This document shows positions 31,760 to 40,274 of a stretch of 64,000 nt of DNA, one piece after another. The stretch is from contig NZ_JANIAA010000012.1 of the NCBI RefSeq assembly GCF_024505145.1, forward strand, positions 145,036 through 209,035. Direction: 5' to 3'. Source of the DNA: Streptomyces rugosispiralis (GTDB lineage Bacteria > Actinomycetota > Actinomycetes > Streptomycetales > Streptomycetaceae). Position numbers and translations under genes: made by a program. The notes under the pieces are model-generated. The model was not told where the DNA came from. It worked only from the letters and a program-made list of their open reading frames with translations, and did no database searches. Position 1 is the first letter of the stretch. Each line of letters starts with the position of its first letter.

Positions 31760-33211
31760 CTACCTCGGTGCCTGGAAGCCGCCGATCTTCTGCTCGAGTA
31801 GTTCGGCCAGCCGCAGTGGGGTGCGGTCCTCGAATGTCGGGCCGATGAGTTGGACTCCCACGGGCAGGCCCTCGGGGGAGCGGCCTGTTGGGATGGCGGT
31901 GGCGGGTAGGCCGGGCATGGTGGCCAGGCCGGCCCAGACGAGTTGGTCGAGGTAGGGGTACTCGGCGCCGTCGATGTCGATCCGGCGTTCCCTCGGGTCG
32001 GGGTTGTGGTCGTGCGGGAACGCGGGGGTGGGCGTGATGGGGCACACCACGGCGTCGAACTCGGTGAAGAGCTGACGCCAGCCGTGGCGGTGGAGTTCGC
32101 GGCGGCGGTCCGCCTCGATCCAGTCGCGGTGGCTGAACGCTATGCCGCGCAGCCGCGCCGCATCGAGGCTCTGGTCGTCCGCGTCCAGTCCGGCGGCCTG
32201 GGTCCGTAGCCGCTCGTAGGCTTCGAGGGGGAAACTTCCGCCGAAGCCCGAGAACAGCAAATGCGTGTAGAGGACCGCGGCTTCGCTCAGGTCGGGTAGC
32301 AGCGGACTGTGGTGTTCGACGCGGGCGCCGCCGTCGGCAAGAGCGTCGGCCACTCGGGTCACGCCCGCCCGCACGGCGGACCCGGTCGGAATGAGCGGAT
32401 GGTCGTCGAGGACCAGGACCCGGAAGTCGTGGAGTCGCTCGTGGCGCGCGGGCGGCAGGGTCACGTCGTGTGCCACACCGAGGGTCAGTGGGTCGGATCC
32501 GGCCATGACGTCGAGCAGGAGCGTGAGGTCGCGGGCGGTGCGCGCCATCGGGCCGACGACGGCGAGGTCAGGTTCGGTCGGCAAGGCCGGCGCGGTCGGC
32601 GGGACCATACCGCGGCTCGCCGCCAGTCCGAGCGTCGGCTTGTGTGCGTAGATGCCGCAGAAATGCGCGGGGGTGCGCAATGAACCGGCGATGTCGGAGC
32701 CGATGGACAGCGCGCCGAATCCGGACGCCAGGGCCGCCGCGGATCCGCCGGAGGAGCCACCCGACGTACGACCGTGATCCCACGGGTTATTGGTGGTGCC
32801 GTAGATCTCGTTGAAGCTCTGGATATCTTGCAGCCCCAAGGGCACGTTGGTCTTGCCGAGCACCACCGCGCCCGCGGCCTTGAGCCGCGACACCTGCACC
32901 GCGTCCTCGGCCGGTATGTGGTTCCGGTGTGGTGGCATGCCCCAGGTCGTGGGCAGTCCGGCGATGTCGTAGGACTCCTTGACCGTCACCGGGATGCCGA
33001 GCAGCGGCCGGTCCTCACCGCGGGCACGCGCCTGGTCGGCAGCGTGCGCGGCGGCCCGCGCACGGTCGAAGTCCGGCACACAGATCGCGTTGATCGCCTT
33101 GTCGTCCCGCTCAATACGGGCGATCGCCTCGTCAGTCAGTTCCGTCGAGCTCACTTCACCGGCACGTATGGCGGCCGCGAGTTTTTCGGCCGTCAGAAAA
33201 TTCCACTCCAT
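31760..33211 (-). CDS. Amidase-signature-family enzyme
   Basis: About 483 aa from MEWNFLTAEKLAAAIRAGEVSS. The catalytic triad of the amidase signature is intact: Lys in GIPVTVKESYD, the Ser in TSGGSSGGSAAAL, and the nucleophilic Ser in GSDIAGSLRTPA. The length suits aliphatic or aryl amidases and amide-hydrolysing catabolic enzymes; it is not linked to gatB/gatC, so it is unlikely to be the tRNA amidotransferase subunit. No ribosome binding site is obvious before the start. Upstream 33212-33611 shows no convincing gene. Confidence 0.88.
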   Translation of the reverse strand: MEWNFLTAEKLAAAIRAGEVSSTELTDEAIARIERDDKAINAICVPDFDRARAAAHAADQARARGEDRPLLGIPVTVKESYDIAGLPTTWGMPPHRNHIPAEDAVQVSRLKAAGAVVLGKTNVPLGLQDIQSFNEIYGTTNNPWDHGRTSGGSSGGSAAALASGFGALSIGSDIAGSLRTPAHFCGIYAHKPTLGLAASRGMVPPTAPALPTEPDLAVVGPMARTARDLTLLLDVMAGSDPLTLGVAHDVTLPPARHERLHDFRVLVLDDHPLIPTGSAVRAGVTRVADALADGGARVEHHSPLLPDLSEAAVLYTHLLFSGFGGSFPLEAYERLRTQAAGLDADDQSLDAARLRGIAFSHRDWIEADRRRELHRHGWRQLFTEFDAVVCPITPTPAFPHDHNPDPRERRIDIDGAEYPYLDQLVWAGLATMPGLPATAIPTGRSPEGLPVGVQLIGPTFEDRTPLRLAELLEQKIGGFQAPR

Positions 33212-33520
33212 GAATCCGACGGTATCGGCCTCTGGAATAGGCCATAAAATGTCGTTTCGCACAATGGGGTGGATGGCTTCACACTCATCATGTTTCCCTC
33301 CGGCATAGGCAATTCGCCCGACCGTTGGCCTCCCTCGGTCGTCGTGGCCACGTACGGCCCCCACGCGGGCACGAAGTTCGCCCTCGATGCGGTCGGTGAC
33401 TCGCTGCGCCGGGAGCCGGCGCCGCTGGGCGTGGGGGGATCCGAAGACAGCCACGACATGAGGCCCCGGTTCGGCTGGATCTGACCTTGCGGCCACGGCT
33501 AGCGCCGCCCCCGCACGGTA

Positions 33521-33544
33521 TTAGTTGTCCGTTAGTGGAACGCC
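33521..33544 (+). promoter_or_regulatory. Direct repeat TTAGT-N6-TTAGT before a lipoprotein gene
   Basis: TTAGT at 33521-33525 and 33532-33536, 11 bp apart, continuing GGAACG. The same architecture (TTAGT-N6-TTAGC with GGAGCG) is found upstream of the lipoprotein gene at 39780. Confidence 0.5.
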
Positions 33545-33611
33545 AACGCGATCTTCGAAGCTGATTGTCGTCCGGGAGCGAGACGACAGAACACAGCAAC
33601 GCGAGGTCACG

Positions 33612-34223
33612 ATGAACAACACCACCAGCAACCGCTTCCGCGGTCGCGCCGGCCGCCGTATCGCCGCAGCCCTTGTCGCCGCCGCGGCGCTGAGTCTGGG
33701 GGCCACGGCCTGTGGGCCGGACGACTCCGGGGCCGACTCCTCCGGCTCCTCGGCCTCGGCCCAGCCCACCAGCGGCTCCTCCTCGGACAACTCCGGTTCG
33801 CAGGGCGGGAACGGCGGCAAGACCGACACGGCGCCGCCCGCCGCCGGCAACGGTGGCGCCGAGGGTGGCGGCAACGGTGGAGGGTCCGCCTCCCCCGGGG
33901 GCGGCGCCGCCAACGCGGGGAACCACCGCATGTACGTCGGCACGCTGAAGTACCTCGCGCCCGGCAAGCTGACCGTCAAGCCCGAGAGCGGCGGCATGGA
34001 GCAGGCGTTCCTGATCTCCAACGCCACACAGATCCTCGGCGCGGCCGCGATCTGCTCCGACGACGGCGGCACCGTGTCCATCGGCGACGACGGCTACGGC
34101 ACCTCCAAGTGCACCGTGGAACAGCTGGAGAAGGCCGCGAAGACCAACAGCGTGACCGTCCGCGTCACCATGAACGCCAAGTCCGGCGCCGCCGAGTCGG
34201 TCGAGGAGAAGTACCACCCGTAA
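33612..34223 (+). CDS. Lipoprotein, unknown function
   Basis: 203 aa, ATG after GAGGTCAC. Lipoprotein signal with the lipobox LGATAC (Cys about 34). A Gly/Ser/Asn-rich linker spans 35-105, then a compact domain (MYVGTLKYLAPGKLTVK to VTMNAKSGAAESVEEKYHP) contains two Cys. The C-terminal domain resembles small DUF-type extracellular beta domains, but no family is claimed. The promoter carries the TTAGT direct repeat shared with the second lipoprotein of this cluster. Confidence 0.7.
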   Translation: MNNTTSNRFRGRAGRRIAAALVAAAALSLGATACGPDDSGADSSGSSASAQPTSGSSSDNSGSQGGNGGKTDTAPPAAGNGGAEGGGNGGGSASPGGGAANAGNHRMYVGTLKYLAPGKLTVKPESGGMEQAFLISNATQILGAAAICSDDGGTVSIGDDGYGTSKCTVEQLEKAAKTNSVTVRVTMNAKSGAAESVEEKYHP

Positions 34224-34228
34224 GCCAC

Positions 34229-34310
34229 GGGAACCCGCACTCCCGTACTCCCGTACTCCCGTACTCCCGTACTCCCGCACTCCCGCACTCCCGCACTTCC
34301 GCACTTCCGC
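34229..34310. repeat. 10-bp tandem repeat CTCCCGTACT/CTCCCGCACT
   Basis: About eight copies lie in the gap between the lipoprotein and MMPL genes. Non-coding. Confidence 0.8.
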
Positions 34311-34485
34311 GCGCCCGGTGGGCCCTCCGCCCACCGGGCGCGCGTGCCTGCGCGATCACGCACATGTGGTGACAACCGTCGTACCAGCGGCTGATCCCAT
34401 CGGCCGGTGTGTACTGCGTTCTCAGTAGCGCGAAATGTCGGCAGGCGCACGACGACAGGGCGGCCCGCTCCCGGGGAGTCTGGGC

Positions 34486-34525
34486 GGACGGTCGGCACCA
34501 GATGCGGACAGTCGGCACCAGATGT
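34486..34525 (+). promoter_or_regulatory. Abutting 20-bp direct repeats before the MMPL gene
   Basis: Two copies of GGAC(G/A)GTCGGCACCAGATG(C/T), exactly adjacent, ending 15 bp before the GTG start at 34540. The location suggests an operator or leader element. Confidence 0.4.
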
Positions 34526-34539
34526 GGAGACCTCCTGCC

Positions 34540-36903
34540 GTGGCTACATTCCTTTACCAAGTGGGCCGTCTGGCCTTCCGGCGGCGCTGGTACGTCGCCC
34601 TCGTCTGGGCGGCCGTCCTGGCCGCCGTCGGGCTGGGCGCGCTCAACGCTTCGGGGGCTTCCGACGAGGAGTTCTCGATGCCGGGCATCGAGTCCCAGAA
34701 GGCGTTCGACCTGATGGAGCAGCGCTTCCCCGGGGCCTCCGCCGACGGCGCGACCGCCCGGGTCGTCTTCGTCGCGCCGAGCGGTGAGAAAGTCACCGCC
34801 ACCGAGAACAGGCAGGCCGTCGAGAAGGCCGTGGCAAGTCTCGGTGACGGGGCGCAGGTCGCGAGCGCCGTCGACCCGTTCCAGGCGAAGGCCGTCAGCA
34901 AGGACGGCACGACGGCGTACGCGACGGTCACCTACAAGGTCGCCGCCAACGACCTCACCGACGCCAGCAAGAACCAGCTGGAGCGGGCCATCCACACGGC
35001 CCAGGGCTCCGGGCTGACCGTCGAGGCCGGTGGAAGCGCGATGGACAGCGGCGGCGGGCCCGGGGGCGCGGCCGAGGTGATCGGTGTCGCGATAGCCGCC
35101 GTCGTGCTGCTGGTCACGTTCGGTTCGCTGGCCGCCGCGGGGCTGCCGCTGCTGACCGCCATCATCGGCGTCGGCGTGAGCATGGCCACCATCCTGACCC
35201 TGTCCGCGGCGCTGGGCCTGTCCACGACGACCGGCACCCTGGCGATGATGCTGGGGCTGGCGGTCGGCATCGACTACGCCCTGTTCGTCGTCTCCCGCTA
35301 CCGCGAGGAGCGCGCCAAGGGCCGGGTGCCGCGGGAAGCGGCCGGTCTGGCGGTCGGCACGGCCGGTTCCGCGGTCGTTTTCGCCGGCCTTACCGTCGTC
35401 ATCGCGCTGGCCGGGCTCGCGGTGGTCGGCATCCCGATGCTCACCAAGATGGGCCTGGCCGCGGCGGGCGCGGTCGTCGTCGCCGTACTGGTCGCGCTGA
35501 CGCTGGTCCCGGCGTTCCTCGGCTTCTGGCCGAACGCCGTGCTCCGGCGGCGGGCCCGCAGGAGCGGACGGATCGAGGACGAGGGCACCCGGGACAACGG
35601 GGGCAGCCGCTGGGCGCGGTTCGTGCTGCGGCGTCCGCTGCCCGTGCTGCTGCTCGGCGTGGTGGGCCTCGGGGCCCTCGCGGTGCCGATGACGGATCTG
35701 CAGCTCGGCATGCCGGGGGACGAGGCCAAGTCGACCTCCACCACCGAGCGCCGGGCCTACGACGCGCTCGCCGAGGGCTTCGGGCCGGGCTTCAACGGGC
35801 CGCTGACCGTCGTCGTGGACGCGAAGGGCGACACCGACCCGAAGGGCGCCGCCGACACGGTCGCGAAGGAGATCGGCGGCACCAAGGGAGTCGTCTCCGT
35901 CTCCCCGGCCCGCTTCAACGAGGCCGGTGACACGGCCGTCTTCCAGGTCGTGCCGTCCACGGCGCCGACCGACGAAAGGACCAAGGACCTGGTCACGACC
36001 ATTCGGGGCGAGCGGCCCGGGGTCGAGTCCAAGACCGGGGCGACCTTCGAGGTCACCGGTTCGACCGCGCTGAACATCGATGTCTCCGACAAGGTGCAGT
36101 CCGCGCTGATCCCCTACCTGGTCGTCGTGGTGGGCCTCGCGATCGTGCTCCTGCTGGTGGTCTTCCGGTCCCTGTTCGTCCCGCTGAAGGCGGCCCTCGG
36201 CTTCCTGCTGTCGGTGCTGGCCTCCCTCGGCGTGGTCGTCCTCGTCTTCCAGCAGGGCCACGGCGCCGAACTCCTGGGCGTGGAGCAGACCGGCCCGATC
36301 ATGAGCCTGATGCCGATCTTCCTGGTGGGCATCATCTTCGGCCTGGCCATGGACTACGAGGTGTTCCTCGTCTCGCGGATGCGGGAGGCATACGTCCACG
36401 GCGAGCGGCCCGGCCAGGCGATCACATCCGGCTTCCGGCACAGCGCACGCGTGGTGGTGGCCGCCGCGCTGATCATGATCGCGGTGTTCGCCGGGTTCGT
36501 CGGCGAGAGCGACTCCATGGTCAAGATGATCGGGTTCGGGCTCGCCTCCGCCGTCCTGTTCGACGCCTTCGTCGTACGGATGGCGATCGTGCCCGCCGTG
36601 CTCGCCCTGCTCGGCGACCGGGCCTGGTGGCTGCCGAAGTGGCTGGACCGGCTGTTGCCCAAGGTCGACGTCGAGGGGGAGGCGCTCGGCCGCCGGGCGG
36701 ACTCGGGGCCGGATTCGGGATCGGGACGGGATTCGGGACCGGGATCGGGACGGGATTCGGGATCGGGACGGGATTCGGGACCGGGATCGGGTCGGGATTC
36801 GGGATCGGGATCGGGTCGGGATTCGGGATCGGGACGGGATTCCGGATCGGGATCGGACCCGGAACCGGCCGGGACGACCGACCTGGAAGTGACCCGCACC
36901 TGA
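34540..36903 (+). CDS. MMPL/RND-family lipid or drug transporter
   Basis: 787 aa from GTG 34540 (GGAG 11 nt upstream). Typical MMPL layout: TM1 (WYVALVWAAVLAAVGLG), a large first loop (45-190), TM2-6 with the GLAVGIDYALFVVSRYREE motif, a second loop, then TM7-11 with FGLAMDYEVFLVSRMREAY and GFRHSARVVVAAALIM. MMPL proteins export lipids or small molecules. The C-terminal ~60 residues are a Gly/Ser/Arg/Asp repeat (DSGSGR-type) expanded in the DNA at 36700-36860. It precedes a two-component pair but with a 248-bp gap. Confidence 0.88.
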   Translation: MATFLYQVGRLAFRRRWYVALVWAAVLAAVGLGALNASGASDEEFSMPGIESQKAFDLMEQRFPGASADGATARVVFVAPSGEKVTATENRQAVEKAVASLGDGAQVASAVDPFQAKAVSKDGTTAYATVTYKVAANDLTDASKNQLERAIHTAQGSGLTVEAGGSAMDSGGGPGGAAEVIGVAIAAVVLLVTFGSLAAAGLPLLTAIIGVGVSMATILTLSAALGLSTTTGTLAMMLGLAVGIDYALFVVSRYREERAKGRVPREAAGLAVGTAGSAVVFAGLTVVIALAGLAVVGIPMLTKMGLAAAGAVVVAVLVALTLVPAFLGFWPNAVLRRRARRSGRIEDEGTRDNGGSRWARFVLRRPLPVLLLGVVGLGALAVPMTDLQLGMPGDEAKSTSTTERRAYDALAEGFGPGFNGPLTVVVDAKGDTDPKGAADTVAKEIGGTKGVVSVSPARFNEAGDTAVFQVVPSTAPTDERTKDLVTTIRGERPGVESKTGATFEVTGSTALNIDVSDKVQSALIPYLVVVVGLAIVLLLVVFRSLFVPLKAALGFLLSVLASLGVVVLVFQQGHGAELLGVEQTGPIMSLMPIFLVGIIFGLAMDYEVFLVSRMREAYVHGERPGQAITSGFRHSARVVVAAALIMIAVFAGFVGESDSMVKMIGFGLASAVLFDAFVVRMAIVPAVLALLGDRAWWLPKWLDRLLPKVDVEGEALGRRADSGPDSGSGRDSGPGSGRDSGSGRDSGPGSGRDSGSGSGRDSGSGRDSGSGSDPEPAGTTDLEVTRT

Positions 36904-37030
36904 TCGACCGCCGGACCCGCCCCCACCGGGGCCGCCCGTGGCGAACGACACGGGCGGCCCCGGCGGCCGTCCGTGCGGTCCGCACGCGGGGAACGGGCAC
37001 GGTGACCCCGGAGCGCCGAAAAGGCCATGG

Positions 37031-37130
37031 TGGCCCACAGAGCACGGAATCCGTCACAGTGGCCTACAGGGCATGGAATCCGTTCACGGTGGCCCACAGA
37101 GCGCCGAATCGGTCACGATGGCCCACAGCA
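37031..37130 (+). repeat. 29-30-bp repeat array upstream of the sensor kinase gene
   Basis: TGGCCCACAGAGC-N-CGAATC-GTCAC units start at 37031, 37060, 37090 and 37119, a spacing of 29-30 bp (close to three helical turns). They end 20 bp before the kinase start codon at 37151. Confidence 0.6.
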
Positions 37131-37150
37131 CCGAGCGGAGAGCCCAGCCG

Positions 37151-38542
37151 ATGAGCACCAGCCTTGAGCGTTACACGGACCGTTTCGAGCAGTACGCCGA
37201 CCGCTACCCCCTTGTCATCGACGTGGTGCTGGTCCTGTCACTGATGGGCTGTGCGACCCTCGGCAGCAATCTCACCCTGCCCGGCGCCGAGCCACCCGAC
37301 CAGGACAGGGCCGCCACCGTCCTCATGGGCGTGTCCTGCCTCGCCCTGCTGAAGTACCGCAGCCATCCGCGCACCGCGGTCGTCGTGACCGCGGTCTGCA
37401 CGGTGATCGCGATCTCGCTGGGGTACCTGTTGACTCCCCTGCTGCTGGGACCCGTCATGGCGGCGCTCTACTGGCTGGCCACGCTCACCGACCGGAAGAC
37501 CACACGCGTCTTCGGCGGCACCATCATGGCGGCGCTGATGGCCACGTCAGCGCTCGCCGACTCCATGGACAGTCTCTCGCTGGTGCTCAGGACGGTCGGC
37601 CCCTTCTTCTGGCTGCTGCTGCCGCTCGCCGCCGGCAACATGACCCGGCTGCGGCGCGCCTACCTGGCATCGGTGCAGGCCCGCGCCGAACACGCCGAGC
37701 GCACCCGGGAGGAGGAGGCACGGCTGCGCGTCACCGAGGAGCGCATGCGGATCGCCCGCGAGCTGCACGACGTCGTGGCGCACCATATGGCCCTGGCCAA
37801 CGCGCAGGCCGGTACGGCCGCCCACCTCGCGCTCACCAGTCCACAGCAGACGAAGAAGATCCTCACCGACCTGACCGGCACCACGTCCTCCGCGCTGCGC
37901 GAGCTGAAGGCCACGCTGGGACTGCTGCGCCAGACCGACGACCCGGCCTCCGCGTCGCTGGAGCCGTCCCCCGGTCTCGCCCGGCTGCCGGAACTGGTCT
38001 CGGCGTGTGCGTCCGCGGGGCTCGCCGTCACGGTCAGCACGACGGGGGAGCCCCGTCCGCTCTCCCCCGGGGTGGACCTGACCGCGTTCCGGATCGTGCA
38101 GGAGGCGCTCACCAACGTCTCCAAGCACGCCGCGGTGGACTCCGCACAGGTACGCTTGGCCTACTCCGGATCTCGCCTGCTGATCACGGTCAGCAACGAC
38201 GGCCCGGACACCAACGGCACTCCAGGCACCTCAGACACCCACGGCACCATAGGCGCCACCGATGCCGCCAAGGCCATGCCGGGCCGGGGCTTCGGCGTCA
38301 TGGGCATGCGTGAACGCGCCCGCACCATCGGCGGCGAGCTCTGTGCGGGACCCCGTCCGGAGGGTGGCTTCGAGGTCACCACCGCGCTGCCGCTCCAGCC
38401 CTCGGCGTCCGAGGCATCCCAGGCATCCGAAGCGCCCGAAGCACGTGAAGCGCCCGAAAAACGTGAAGCACCCGAAGCGGCCGTAGGCGCCACAGGCGCC
38501 ACAGGCGCCACAGACGCTCCGGCGCGAGGAGAAGAGTCATGA
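37151..38542 (+). CDS. NarL-type sensor histidine kinase
   Basis: 463 aa, ATG after GGAGAG. Four to six hydrophobic segments lie in the N-terminal 170 residues (LVIDVVLVLSLMG, AVVVTAVCTVIAISLGYLL, MAALYWLAT, FFWLLLPLAAG). The HisKA_3 helix has the phosphoacceptor His in RMRIARELHDVVAHHM, and an HATPase_c with a QEALTNVSKHA N-box follows. The ATP lid contains an inserted Thr/Gly/Asp run (DTNGTPGTSDTHGTIG). The tail is an AS/AP/EAPE repeat. The stop overlaps the regulator start (ATGA). No known stimulus. Confidence 0.9.
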   Translation: MSTSLERYTDRFEQYADRYPLVIDVVLVLSLMGCATLGSNLTLPGAEPPDQDRAATVLMGVSCLALLKYRSHPRTAVVVTAVCTVIAISLGYLLTPLLLGPVMAALYWLATLTDRKTTRVFGGTIMAALMATSALADSMDSLSLVLRTVGPFFWLLLPLAAGNMTRLRRAYLASVQARAEHAERTREEEARLRVTEERMRIARELHDVVAHHMALANAQAGTAAHLALTSPQQTKKILTDLTGTTSSALRELKATLGLLRQTDDPASASLEPSPGLARLPELVSACASAGLAVTVSTTGEPRPLSPGVDLTAFRIVQEALTNVSKHAAVDSAQVRLAYSGSRLLITVSNDGPDTNGTPGTSDTHGTIGATDAAKAMPGRGFGVMGMRERARTIGGELCAGPRPEGGFEVTTALPLQPSASEASQASEAPEAREAPEKREAPEAAVGATGATGATDAPARGEES

Positions 38543-39219
38543 CCATCAGGGTGCTGCTCGCCGACGACCAGACCTTGCTGCGGGCCACCTTCCGGATCCT
38601 GATCGACTCCTGCGAGGACATGACGGTGGTCGGTGAGGCATCGGACGGTGCGGAGGCGCTGGAGCTGACCCGCGCCCACCACCCCGACATCGTCCTCATG
38701 GACATCCGGATGCCGGGGACCGACGGTCTCGCCGCCACCTCCGCGATCTGCGCCGCCCCGGAGCTGGCCGCCACCCGCGTCCTCATCCTGACGACGTTCG
38801 AGACCGAGGACTACGTCGCCCAGGCGCTGCGCGCCGGTGCCAGTGGCTTCCTCGGTAAGGACGTCACCGCCGACACCCTGCTGGCCGGTCTGCGCACGGT
38901 CGCCTCCGGCGACGCGCTGCTGTCACCCGCCGCTACCCGCACCCTCATCACGAACTTCCTCATGTCCCCCGCCCCCGACGCCCACCTCGCGCCCCCGCAG
39001 CGCCTGTCGGAGCTGACCGTCCGCGAGCGCGAGGTGATGGGCCTGGCCGCCGAGGGCCGGTCCAACACCGAGATCGCCGAGATCCTCACGCTCAGCCCGC
39101 TGACCGTGCGCACCCACATCCACCGCGCCATGACGAAGCTGGGTGCCCGCGACCGTGCCCAACTGGTCGTCATCGCCTACCAGACGGGCCTCGTGCGGGC
39201 GGCGCCGCCCACACCGTGA
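38539..39219 (+). CDS. NarL/LuxR-family response regulator
   Basis: 226 aa. Receiver domain with phospho-Asp in VLMDIRMPG (about 55), conserved Lys in GFLGKDVT, and a LuxR-type helix-turn-helix (LTVREREVMGLAAEGRSNTEIAEILTLSPLTVRTHIHRAMTKL). Partner of the overlapping upstream kinase. The TTAGT direct repeats in front of the two flanking lipoprotein genes are candidate targets, though only by location and spacing. Confidence 0.92.
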   Translation: MTIRVLLADDQTLLRATFRILIDSCEDMTVVGEASDGAEALELTRAHHPDIVLMDIRMPGTDGLAATSAICAAPELAATRVLILTTFETEDYVAQALRAGASGFLGKDVTADTLLAGLRTVASGDALLSPAATRTLITNFLMSPAPDAHLAPPQRLSELTVREREVMGLAAEGRSNTEIAEILTLSPLTVRTHIHRAMTKLGARDRAQLVVIAYQTGLVRAAPPTP

Positions 39220-39282
39220 CCATGACCATGACCATGACCGCGGACGCCGACCGGCGTCCTGGCAGGAGCTCACTTCTGGAGC

Positions 39283-39780
39283 TCACTTCTCGATCGGCGG
39301 GCAGTAGCCGGTGTCGTTGCCGATGGAGTTGATCGTGGCGTTGTCCCTGTGGTCGCCCGCGTAGTTGATCTGGTCCGTGCACTTCATGTCACCCTTCCTG
39401 AGAGTGCCCTTGGACGTTTCTTCCTTCTGGATCGGCGGGCAGTAGCCGGTGTCGTTGCCGATGGAGTTGATCGTGGCGTTGTCCCTGGTGTCCCCGGCGT
39501 AGTCGATCTGGTTCGTGCACTTCATACCGGGCTTCATGGGGGTGCCCTTGGCGGTGTCCTTGGCCTGGTCCTGGCCCTGGTCCTGGCCCTGGTCCTGGCC
39601 CTGGTCCTTCGCCGTGGGCGCGGAGGATTGCGGGGCGCTCGCGGAGGCGGAGGGTGAGGACGAGGAGTCGGTCTCGCCGTCCTGGCATGCGGTGAGCCCG
39701 AGCGCGGCGACCGCGATGATCACGGCGGCGGCGGCCTTACGGGCGTGACGGTTGTGGCGGAGGGCGGTGCGGTGCGACAT
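39283..39780 (-). CDS. Lipoprotein with two identical-type 46-residue repeats
   Basis: 165 aa. Signal peptide with lipobox ALGLTAC (Cys about 32), a Ser/Ala and (GQDQ)n linker, then two tandem copies of a 46-residue module (KCT.QI.YAGD.RDNATINSIG, then NDTGYCPPI). Each module has two Cys, plausibly a disulfide. DNA of the copies (period 138 bp) is nearly identical, so the duplication is recent or homogenised. No known family. It is convergent with the response regulator. Its promoter has the TTAGT-N6-TTAGC repeat. Confidence 0.7.
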   Translation of the reverse strand: MSHRTALRHNRHARKAAAAVIIAVAALGLTACQDGETDSSSSPSASASAPQSSAPTAKDQGQDQGQDQGQDQAKDTAKGTPMKPGMKCTNQIDYAGDTRDNATINSIGNDTGYCPPIQKEETSKGTLRKGDMKCTDQINYAGDHRDNATINSIGNDTGYCPPIEK

Positions 39781-39878
39781 GGTCTTCCCCGTTCTCGCGA
39801 TGTGGTCTCTCGCGACGTGGTGTTTCGGGCTCGTGAGAACAAGACTGTCGGCCGCCGCTGATGATCTGCCGCCGTACG

Positions 39879-39894
39879 GCTAACGCTCCACTAA
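39879..39894 (-). promoter_or_regulatory. Direct repeat TTAGT-N6-TTAGC before the repeat lipoprotein gene
   Basis: On the minus strand TTAGT (39894-39890) and TTAGC (39883-39879) are 11 bp apart with GGAGCG between. Same form as at 33521-33536. Confidence 0.5.
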
Positions 39895-39900
39895 CGCCCG

Positions 39901-40104
39901 GTCGCGCTGGTCGACGACTATCCGCCGGCGATCCGGGAGCGCTATGGCGCGCGAAGCGTGCGGGGGAGGCGGGCAGTCGGGGTCATGGGGGCGTTGAACG
40001 CCGTGGTCTTCGTCGCCGTCCCGGTCGTCGGCCTGGTGGATCTGCGGAGCCGGGCCGACGGGGGGCGGCGATATGGATTTCCCTTAGCGGCGAGAACGAC
40101 GTAG
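39901..40104 (+). pseudogene. Membrane-protein gene remnant
   Basis: The plus-strand frame reads VDDYPPAIRERYGARSVRGRR followed by one hydrophobic segment (ALNAVVFVAVPVVGLVDL) and a stop at 40102. There is no usable start codon. The DYPP..RERYG..S.RGRR pattern is like the N-terminus of small Streptomyces integral membrane proteins, so this is probably a decayed fragment next to tRNA-Met. Confidence 0.3.
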
Positions 40105-40119
40105 AGTTACGTTCACCGA

Positions 40120-40193
40120 CGCGGGGTGGAGCAGCTCGGTAGCTCGCTGGGCTCATAACCCAGAGGTCGCAGGTTCAAATCCTGTCCCCGCTA
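40120..40193 (+). tRNA. Initiator tRNA-Met (CAU)
   Basis: Anticodon loop CTCATAA in a stem with the three G:C pairs GGG/CCC characteristic of initiators, and an unpaired first acceptor base (C1 opposite U72; CGCGGGG/CCCCGCT, then A73). T-arm GCAGG TTCAAAT CCTGT. CCA not encoded. Confidence 0.92.
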
Positions 40194-40202
40194 CTCAGGT
40201 AT

Positions 40203-40237
40203 CGAGGGCCCGGCACTTCTTCAGTGCCGGGCCCTCG
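40203..40237 (+). terminator. tRNA-Met terminator
   Basis: CGAGGGCCCGGCACT-tcttc-AGTGCCGGGCCCTCG: 15-bp perfect stem. Confidence 0.8.
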
Positions 40238-40274
40238 GTCGTTCGGTCGTGCCGAGGACCCGGCCCCGCCGCCG

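Noticed and set aside
33212..33600. Small genes upstream of the amidase on either strand
   Set aside because: Frames are short, lack ribosome binding sites and show no family pattern; the region is best left as non-coding.
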